Source: Cohnella phaseoli
GTDB taxonomy: Bacteria > Bacillota > Bacilli > Paenibacillales > Paenibacillaceae
Length of the DNA stretch: 64,000 nucleotides
Assembly (NCBI RefSeq): GCF_003386235.1
Contig: NZ_QRDZ01000006.1
Coordinates: forward strand, 62,001 to 126,000
Direction: 5' to 3'
Of this stretch, positions 57,761 to 64,000 are shown piece after piece. The translations under genes were made by a program, and so were the position numbers. The notes under the pieces are model-generated. The model saw only the letters and a list, made by a program, of their open reading frames with translations, searched no databases and was not told the DNA's origin. Within the stretch, counting starts at the first letter, position 1. Every line of letters starts with the position of its first letter.

Positions 57761-57808
57761 GGAAAGCCTTTCGTTTCCGCACTTTGCGGATCGGAAGGCT
57801 TTCTTTGT
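57761..57808 (+). terminator. Terminator after the fourth lipoprotein
   Basis: GGAAAGCCTT and AAGGCTTTC arms with an inner CCGC/GCGG pair, then TTTG. Confidence 0.75.
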
Positions 57809-57919
57809 GGCGTCCGATTAGATTCGGATGCTGTTTCGGAAATGTTTATTATTTGTTTATAGGCATTATTGTAGGATGGAGTCGAATAACGTCGATCACG
57901 AGAAAGAAGGGATACAGCG

Positions 57920-60900
57920 GTGAAAACAAAAACAAAGTTCAGCTACCGTCAGTGCTTACAGCAGTCCTTGCGTATTTTCTTGGCATTGCTATTGGTTCTG
58001 CCGGCAGCTTTTCCGCATACGGCGGAGGCTGCGCCTGCGAACAAGGTGCTGACGCCGGTATCCAGCAGTCTGAGCTGGATTTCCTCGTCCATTGCCGTCA
58101 GCGGCGATTCCATTTCCTTTGATGCAGGCTCCCATTTTCCGCAATTAACCAGCCTGCCCGTGGAAGTATCGGCAGCATCCGACCGTACGAGCGTAGCTTC
58201 CGCTGCGGCCGATAACGGACGGATTGATATTCGGGTGAACTCGGCCGGAAGCGCTCGAGTCGCTATCGTTGGGGAAGACGGCTTCGGCTTCCGCCTAACC
58301 GACTACATAGGCTTGAACGTAACGCTGCTGGGAGATACGAACGGAGACGGTGCGGTTACTTCGGTTGATGTACTGTATATCTATAAGGTCGTTAACGGAC
58401 AAGTGACTCCTTCCGAAGAAGAGAAAAATCGTCTTGACGTGAATCGGGACGGGCAAATTACAAGCGCCGACGCTACGATCCTGATGAGCACCTATGTCGG
58501 GAAAACTCCCGCGACGGGAGGGGTTGCTTTCCTGGTCTCGCTGCAGGACAGCAACGACGCCCCGGTTGCAGATCAAGGCTCGATCTCGGGAACCGTTCAG
58601 TCGGGGATGACGTTAACAGGGACTTATCGATATGCCGACCCGGAGAACGATGCGGAAGGAACTTCGATGTACCAATGGTATCGCGGCTCTCAAGCGGACG
58701 GTTCGGACAAAGCTCCGGTTTCCGGCGCCAACGGCATAACGTACGCGGTGCAGGATGCCGATGTAGGCCAATATCTCTTTTTCCAAGTAACGCCGGTCGA
58801 CAGCAAAGGCAAAGCGGGGGAGCCTTCTTCCGCAGCGACGAGCGGCACGGTTCCGGATACGGCTCCGCCGCTGTTGTCGTTTACCGAGCCGGCTCATCTC
58901 GCGGCGAACGCCAGTCGCAATGGCGGCCTGCGCGCGGAATTTAACGAGCCGGTAGCCGCAGTCGACGGAAAATGGCTGCATATCCGCAATGCCGCGACAG
59001 ATGCCATCGTCGCATCTTATTCCGTTAAAGATGAAACGAAAGTTACGATAAGCGGCGTAACGGTCGCCATCGTCAATCCCGGCTTCGACGACGGCGCCTC
59101 CTACTATATCGAGATAGAGCCGGGCGCATTCCAAGACGCGGCGGGCAACGCATTCGCGGGATTTGCCGGAAGCTCCGTCTGGCGCTTTGCGACTGCCGAC
59201 ACGATCGGACCGATCGTCAGCTCGCTTTCTCCTTCAAATGGGGCGGCCGGTGTAGACAAATACACCGTTTTAAAGGCTGTCTTTAACGAGCCTGTCCAAG
59301 CGGGCTCCGGCAAGAAGCTCGAAATCCGGCGAGTGTCGGATAACGGCACGGTCGCTTCTTATTCTACTGACGATCCATCGAAGATTTTGATCAGCGGAAA
59401 TGAGCTCCTCGTTGCCAATCCTGGCTTGGAGGAAGCAATCGGCTATTATCTCTTCATTGAAGATGGGGCAGTCGAGGATATCTCCGGCAATGCTTTCGCC
59501 GGTTTCGGAAGCTCGGACTGGGTATTCGTTACCGCGGATACGACGGCACCGACCGTCAGCGTGACGACGCCTTCAGACGGGGCGATCGGAGTCGCACTGG
59601 ACGCGTCGCTTACGGTATCGTTCAGCGAGCCGATCGTCGCCGTCCCCGGACATTCAATTAAGCTTCGTAGGGCTTCGGACAACAGCGAAGCGTTCAGCTA
59701 CGATGCGGCGGATACAACTAAAGTGACGATTGCCGGCAATACGATTGAATTGTTGAATCCCGGCCTTGCAAGCGAAACTTCCTATTACGTCGAGATGGAG
59801 CCGGGCGCATTCCAAGACGCTGCGGGCAACGCCTTTTCCGGGATGGCGGGCTCCGGCGCATGGAGTTTCACGACGCTGGACGCGACTGCGCCGACAACGG
59901 TCGGGTTCTCTCCTGCGCATCAATCGACGGTTGCGAGCAACGATGAAGAGCTGAAGATAACGTTTAACGAGCCAGTCGTTGCGGTGGACGGCAAAACCGT
60001 CGCGATTCACAACGTAACGGATGACGCCGATTTTGCCGCCTTTATATTGGGGACGGATATGGAAGTGTCCGTCAACGGCAGCGTCGTGACGATCGAGCAT
60101 GCCGCGTTCGAGTCGTTGAAGGACTATACGGTCGTGATCGAGTCCGGCGCCTTCGAGGATCAAGCCGGCAACCCTTTCGCCGGCTTGTCCGCCGGAGTCT
60201 GGGAATTCGCTTCCTTCGATACTCGCGCGCTGACCGTAGTTCCGGATTCTCCTTTGTCGGAGGGGAATCTTGAAGGGGCGCTGCTCAATGTAACGCTTGT
60301 CGGCGATGAATTCGCGGATGACGATCTTACCGCTCACTTTCAGTTAAACGGCGCTCCGTCAGGACTTTCTATTATCGGGGCCGGCCGTATGAGCCCTACG
60401 GAAGCGTTTATCATGCTGGATTTCGATAAGACCGATTTCGACGCGGATGTAACCGATCTTACGATAACGGCCCTATCGTCCGCATTGGCAAAAGGTCGTC
60501 CGCTCACAAGCGGCAATCTGACGATTACCGCCATCGTGGAACCGAACGTTACCGCTACGATTCCGGCCGCCAATACCGATAATTTCGATAAAGCCGCCCC
60601 TCTGGCGATTGTGTTCGACAAGAACGTAACGGCGGTGACGGGGAAAAAAATGACGATTCATAAGAAAGCGGACGGCAGCATAGTCGAAACCATTATCGTC
60701 AGCGATACGGCGAAGGTGTCGATCGACGGAAGCACAGTAACCGTACAGCATACGACGTTTGCCGAGGGGACGGAATATTTCGTTCTCTTGGAGGCGGGGG
60801 CTTTTGCGGACGTCAACGGCTTCGGCAGCGAAGCGATCGTCGGCTCGTCCATATGGGACTTCCGAACGGCTGCGGCCGCCGTGCCGGAGATGTTCTTCTC

Positions 60901-61402
60901 GGAAATTGCCCGTGGGGGCGAATACGGTAAATTTGCTTTCGAGCTCTATTATTCACCCGATGCGGCGGGGCCAAACCCGGCTTCGGCCAATACCTACTCA
61001 ATCTGGGTCTATCAGTACGACGTTGCTACCGCTTCTATTGTGACTAAGGAAATAAAGATTCCGTTACTGCTATTTAAAGCGGCACCGTATATCATCATCG
61101 ACGGTGGCTTCTACGACTTTTTCGATATCACCGTCAATATTCCGGGCGTATTAGATCTTGGTTGGATCTACTTTGACGAACCTAACAAGCCTTTGAAGGC
61201 GCTCGTGCTCAAAAAAGGCAGCGAGGTGCTCGATGTCGTCGGCGATCCGAACGCGGCCGGACCGGTTCCGTTTTTGGCTTCCGGGGATAATTACATTCGA
61301 AAACCAGGTATAAAGGGCGGCTCGTCAACGTTTGATGTCAGCCAATGGAACGTCTTAACCAGCCAGAACGTATTCGGCGATTTCTCAAGACATATGCCGT
61401 AA
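57920..61402 (+). CDS. Large secreted dockerin protein with Ig-like and Big_5 repeats
   Basis: An 1160-residue exported protein with signal peptide ending AEA-APA near residue 37; GTG start. Residues about 137-194 form a type-I-like dockerin: two calcium-loop units DTNGDGAVTSVD and DVNRDGQITSAD, 48 residues apart. An Ig-like domain (residues 210-310, YQWYRGSQADGS) follows. Then Big_5 (SbsA-type) repeats start near 312, 427, 539 and 653, each like PSDGAIGV...FSEPIVAVPG and ending PGAFQDAAGNAFAG. More diverged units follow near 770 and 873. The C-terminal part from about 990 resembles a lamin-tail domain. No catalytic or SLH domain is seen. The next gene encodes a cohesin-like SLH protein, the expected partner. 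Confidence 0.85.
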   Translation: MKTKTKFSYRQCLQQSLRIFLALLLVLPAAFPHTAEAAPANKVLTPVSSSLSWISSSIAVSGDSISFDAGSHFPQLTSLPVEVSAASDRTSVASAAADNGRIDIRVNSAGSARVAIVGEDGFGFRLTDYIGLNVTLLGDTNGDGAVTSVDVLYIYKVVNGQVTPSEEEKNRLDVNRDGQITSADATILMSTYVGKTPATGGVAFLVSLQDSNDAPVADQGSISGTVQSGMTLTGTYRYADPENDAEGTSMYQWYRGSQADGSDKAPVSGANGITYAVQDADVGQYLFFQVTPVDSKGKAGEPSSAATSGTVPDTAPPLLSFTEPAHLAANASRNGGLRAEFNEPVAAVDGKWLHIRNAATDAIVASYSVKDETKVTISGVTVAIVNPGFDDGASYYIEIEPGAFQDAAGNAFAGFAGSSVWRFATADTIGPIVSSLSPSNGAAGVDKYTVLKAVFNEPVQAGSGKKLEIRRVSDNGTVASYSTDDPSKILISGNELLVANPGLEEAIGYYLFIEDGAVEDISGNAFAGFGSSDWVFVTADTTAPTVSVTTPSDGAIGVALDASLTVSFSEPIVAVPGHSIKLRRASDNSEAFSYDAADTTKVTIAGNTIELLNPGLASETSYYVEMEPGAFQDAAGNAFSGMAGSGAWSFTTLDATAPTTVGFSPAHQSTVASNDEELKITFNEPVVAVDGKTVAIHNVTDDADFAAFILGTDMEVSVNGSVVTIEHAAFESLKDYTVVIESGAFEDQAGNPFAGLSAGVWEFASFDTRALTVVPDSPLSEGNLEGALLNVTLVGDEFADDDLTAHFQLNGAPSGLSIIGAGRMSPTEAFIMLDFDKTDFDADVTDLTITALSSALAKGRPLTSGNLTITAIVEPNVTATIPAANTDNFDKAAPLAIVFDKNVTAVTGKKMTIHKKADGSIVETIIVSDTAKVSIDGSTVTVQHTTFAEGTEYFVLLEAGAFADVNGFGSEAIVGSSIWDFRTAAAAVPEMFFSEIARGGEYGKFAFELYYSPDAAGPNPASANTYSIWVYQYDVATASIVTKEIKIPLLLFKAAPYIIIDGGFYDFFDITVNIPGVLDLGWIYFDEPNKPLKALVLKKGSEVLDVVGDPNAAGPVPFLASGDNYIRKPGIKGGSSTFDVSQWNVLTSQNVFGDFSRHMP

Positions 61403-61448
61403 AAGGCAACGTGATAAAAAGGTTTGCGACCATTAATGGAGGTAGAGT

Positions 61449-63341
61449 ATGGAGAACCGAAAAGAGACGTCCCTGCTTGTCAGAGGCATGCGTGCGGCAC
61501 TGGCATTGTTGTTCGTCGTTACAGGAGTACAGGTCGGCGTCTTAAAAGTGCAAGCGGAGCCCCGCCCGGCGGTTCAACTCGTCATCGGCAGCGCATCGGC
61601 GACGTCAGGACAAACCGTGGAGGTTCCCGTATCGGTTGTGCAGCCTGCGGGAAGCGCCGGTATCGCTTCCTATGGCATTCAGATTGATTTCGATCCGGCC
61701 TCGCTTGAAGTCATCGACGTCGAAATCGGCTACGGAAGTCGGAATGAGGCCGAATGTCCTTCGGCCGCCCAGGGTTGCTTCCAATCTCATTTCGATAACG
61801 CGAACGGCTGGATTCGAGCCATCTGGGTCGACACTTCCGGCGGCGACAGGCCGATTACCGCCGACCAGAGGTTGTTCGTGCTGAAGGTCAGGGCGAAGAG
61901 CGCTTCGACTGCAGGCGTCAAGCCGTTCACCGTGGACTCTTCCGACCCGGCGAAGCTATCCTTTACCGATGGGGATATGAATTCCTTGGCCGTAGAAATG
62001 GTATCCGGAAAAGTGACCGTATCGCGGCCGTCTTCTTCGTCGGGCTCCGCGCCGGGTGCAGGACCGAATTCGCAGACTCCGACGGGCAGCGAAGCGACAA
62101 TTATAGTCAACGGCAAGGCGGAGAATGCGGGAACGGTCATATCCTCCGGACGCGGCGGACAGTCGGTTACGACGATCTCCGTCGACGAGAACAAGCTGGC
62201 CGCTAAGCTCGAATCGGAAGGCAGCGGCGCGGTCGTTACCGTCCCGGTCGGCACAGGGACGGACATCGTCGTTGGCGAGCTGAACGGACGGATGGTCAAG
62301 AGGATGGAGGACAAGCAGGCGGTGTTGGAAATCAAGACCGACCGCGCGACCTATACGCTTCCTGCCCTGCAGATGAATATCGGAGCGATCTCCGAGCAGA
62401 TCGGCAAATCGGTCGCCCTGGAGGACATCAAGGTGCGAATCGAGATTGCGGCGGCTTCGGCGACGGTGGCGAAAGTCGTGGAAAACGCGGCGAACAAGGG
62501 CTCTTTCACATTGGTATCGCCTCCGCTGGAATTCAAGGTTCAAGCCGTTTACGGGAATCGGACGATCGAGGTAACGAAGTTTAACGCGTACGTCGAGAGA
62601 ACGATCGCAATTCCGGGCGGCGTCGATCCGAGTAAGATTACGACAGGTGTCGTAGTCGATCAGGACGGCACGGTGCGCCATGTGCCGACGAAGGTCGTCG
62701 TCATCGACGGCAAGCATTACGCCAAGATTAACAGCTTGACGAACAGTACGTATTCGGTCGTCTGGCATCCGCTGGAGTTCGCCGACGTCGCGCAGCACTG
62801 GGCGAAGGACGCTGTGAACGATATGGGCTCGCGGATGGTCATCGGCGGCGTAGGCAACCGCCAATTCGATCCGGACAGAGACATTACGCGCGCAGAATTC
62901 GCGGCGATCGTCGTTCGCGGGCTGGGGTTGAAGCCGGAAGAGGGAGCGGCCTCCTTCTCTGACGTGAAGGCGTCGGATTGGTACAACGGCGCGGTGAAGA
63001 CGGCTCATGCTTACGGTCTGGTCGGGGGTATGGGGGATGGCACGTTCCGGCCGAACGATAAGATTACGCGCGAGCAGGCGATGAAGATCGTCGCCGATGC
63101 AATGAAGCTGACAGCCCTAAAGAACGAACTGAATTCGATCCAGACTTCTGAGCAAGCGCTGCAGCCGTTCAAAGATCGTTCATCCGCGGCGAGCTGGGCG
63201 CGAAGCGGGATTGCCGACAGCGTACGGGCCGGCGTCGTGACGGGGCGCAATGCGACAACCCTTGCTCCGAAGGCGTATATCACAAGGGCAGAGACGGCGG
63301 CAATTGTGCAGCGGCTGCTGCAGAAATCAGGACTAATCTAA
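61449..63341 (+). CDS. Cohesin-like protein with three C-terminal SLH domains
   Basis: A 630-residue exported surface protein; signal peptide near residues 13-36. Residues about 40-190 look like a cohesin domain: VQLVIGSASATSGQTVEVPV, GIASYGIQIDFDPASLEVID and FVLKVRAKSAST. A Ser/Gly/Pro linker follows, then a middle region of unknown fold. Three SLH domains come last: EFADVAQHWAKDAVNDMGSR, SFSDVKASDWYNGAVKTAHA and SSAASWARSGIADSVRAGVV, each with its ITR(A/E) motif. SLH domains bind pyruvylated cell-wall polymer. It lies 46 nt after the dockerin gene, with ATGGAGGTAG upstream, so the two are one operon. Confidence 0.87.
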   Translation: MENRKETSLLVRGMRAALALLFVVTGVQVGVLKVQAEPRPAVQLVIGSASATSGQTVEVPVSVVQPAGSAGIASYGIQIDFDPASLEVIDVEIGYGSRNEAECPSAAQGCFQSHFDNANGWIRAIWVDTSGGDRPITADQRLFVLKVRAKSASTAGVKPFTVDSSDPAKLSFTDGDMNSLAVEMVSGKVTVSRPSSSSGSAPGAGPNSQTPTGSEATIIVNGKAENAGTVISSGRGGQSVTTISVDENKLAAKLESEGSGAVVTVPVGTGTDIVVGELNGRMVKRMEDKQAVLEIKTDRATYTLPALQMNIGAISEQIGKSVALEDIKVRIEIAAASATVAKVVENAANKGSFTLVSPPLEFKVQAVYGNRTIEVTKFNAYVERTIAIPGGVDPSKITTGVVVDQDGTVRHVPTKVVVIDGKHYAKINSLTNSTYSVVWHPLEFADVAQHWAKDAVNDMGSRMVIGGVGNRQFDPDRDITRAEFAAIVVRGLGLKPEEGAASFSDVKASDWYNGAVKTAHAYGLVGGMGDGTFRPNDKITREQAMKIVADAMKLTALKNELNSIQTSEQALQPFKDRSSAASWARSGIADSVRAGVVTGRNATTLAPKAYITRAETAAIVQRLLQKSGLI

Positions 63342-63472
63342 GCGGCGAGGAAGGAGTCTCCTGTTCCGATTCCGTGTTTTATATTCAAAAGTTGCCGCGG
63401 CTTGCAGGAATTTTGCCGCAGGCTGCGAATCGATAATGCGATACCTTATCTACAAGGAAGAAGGCGATCGCG

Positions 63473-64000
63473 TTGAGCAGGCAAGTTAACATTGGAGTTA
63501 TCGGATTAGGCGGAATGGCGCGGTTTCATATCGAGCAGCTGGAGAAGGTCGAGGGCGTAAGGATCGTTGCCCTGTGCGATGTTAGCGAGGAAGCGCTGGC
63601 CGAAGTCGGCGCCAGGCTGAACGTGTCGGAGGAGCGGCGCTATCGCGAAGCCGGGGCGCTGATCGCCGATGCGGGGGTCGAAGGTGTCGTGGCGGTGACG
63701 CCGAACGATTCGCATGCGGCGATTTTGCTGGGCTGCATCGCGGCCGGCAAGCCGCTGTTCGCGGAGAAGCCGCTGACGCGGACGCTGGACGAAGCGCGCG
63801 AGGTGCTGGAGGCGTATCGGAGCAGTCCGATTCCGCTGCTGATCAATTTCTCGTATCGCAACGGACCGGCCTTCCAAGCTGCGCGAAAGTTCGTCGCCGA
63901 AGGCAAGCTTGGCCGCATCAATCATCTGTTCGTGCAATATTTGCAGGACTGGGGCTCGACAGTGAAGAATACGCCGTTCCTATGGCGCTTCGACGAGGCG
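63473..64000 (+). CDS. Gfo/Idh/MocA-family oxidoreductase, 3' end outside window
   Basis: The first 176 codons of an NAD(P)-dependent sugar or inositol dehydrogenase-type protein. It starts at TTG 63473 after AAGGAAGAAGG. The Rossmann motif VIGLGGMARFHIEQLEKVEG is at the N-terminus, and AVTPNDSHAAILLGCIAAGK followed by PLFAEKPLTRTLDEAREVLE carries the EKP motif with its catalytic Lys. The frame is open to the last base. Substrate is unknown. It may start a further carbohydrate-related operon. Confidence 0.92.
   Translation, partial: MSRQVNIGVIGLGGMARFHIEQLEKVEGVRIVALCDVSEEALAEVGARLNVSEERRYREAGALIADAGVEGVVAVTPNDSHAAILLGCIAAGKPLFAEKPLTRTLDEAREVLEAYRSSPIPLLINFSYRNGPAFQAARKFVAEGKLGRINHLFVQYLQDWGSTVKNTPFLWRFDEA

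Noticed and set aside
58857-60900. Apparent long repeats at DNA level that might suggest a CRISPR or tandem array
   Set aside because: They are coding repeats for Big_5 domains about 340 bp long with diverged sequence, not short identical repeats with spacers.
61956-63008. 350-codon minus-strand frame over the cohesin/SLH gene
   Set aside because: Antisense shadow with no domain; the plus strand has SLH motifs.

Overview
The window comes from a GC-rich, endospore-forming, Gram-positive bacterium of the Paenibacillaceae type (Paenibacillus/Cohnella-like). The signs are the conserved core order polA-mutM-ytaF-coaE, an alpha/beta-type small acid-soluble spore protein, the sporulation membrane protein YtaF, nrdR, strong AGGAGG ribosome binding sites, and a surface protein with three SLH domains. 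The genus is inferred from gene content and style, not from a search.

Layout. 1-6.5 kb is chromosomal core: polA (5' end cut off by the window), mutM, ytaF, coaE, a lytic transglycosylase, a spore protein gene, nrdR and a tRNA-Ala(GGC). Directly after the tRNA comes more AT-rich accessory DNA. The 3' end of the tRNA and its terminator occur a second time about 750 bp further on, enclosing a gene remnant and a DUF1801-type gene. Next is an iron locus at 7.4-11.2 kb (Fur box, siderophore-binding lipoprotein, AraC/binding-protein fusion regulator, ferredoxin-NADP reductase type flavoenzyme). A 152-bp inverted-repeat element follows, then small stand-alone genes at 11.6-21.3 kb (metallo-beta-lactamase fold, XRE-cupin, YbaK, WYL regulator, PhnB-like, YdeI-like, DUF3137-like, M23 peptidase, an AT-rich unknown, AraC plus transglutaminase).

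21.5-35.4 kb is a carbohydrate-use island: a LacI regulator, a GH4 alpha-galactosidase, a complete sugar ABC importer without its ATPase, an MFS transporter, a PfkB kinase and a secreted beta-helix protein, facing a GH65 phosphorylase, a DinB protein and a lactonase on the other strand. 35.6-50.6 kb holds exporters and regulators: two DrrAB-type ABC exporters (the second with a TetR regulator that shares an operator-like sequence), a Fur-boxed iron-binding lipoprotein, a TetR/FtsX/ATPase exporter operon, and a REC-PAS-GGDEF-EAL protein.

50.7-57.7 kb is a second, larger iron-siderophore locus: an AraC reading frame that runs without a stop into a binding lipoprotein, two FecCD permeases, a Btr-like AraC/binding-protein regulator and another binding lipoprotein, with Fur boxes and no ATPase gene. 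57.9-63.3 kb encodes a dockerin-bearing multi-Ig protein followed by a cohesin-like/SLH protein, apparently a two-component cell-surface display pair. The window ends inside a Gfo/Idh/MocA oxidoreductase gene.

The most notable points are the AraC-to-lipoprotein read-through frame with an internal Fur box, the cohesin/dockerin surface pair, the tRNA-end direct repeats, and TAGGGCGTGT-ended inverted repeats that twice supply the stop codon of the preceding gene. All family assignments were made by reading motifs, without database searches.
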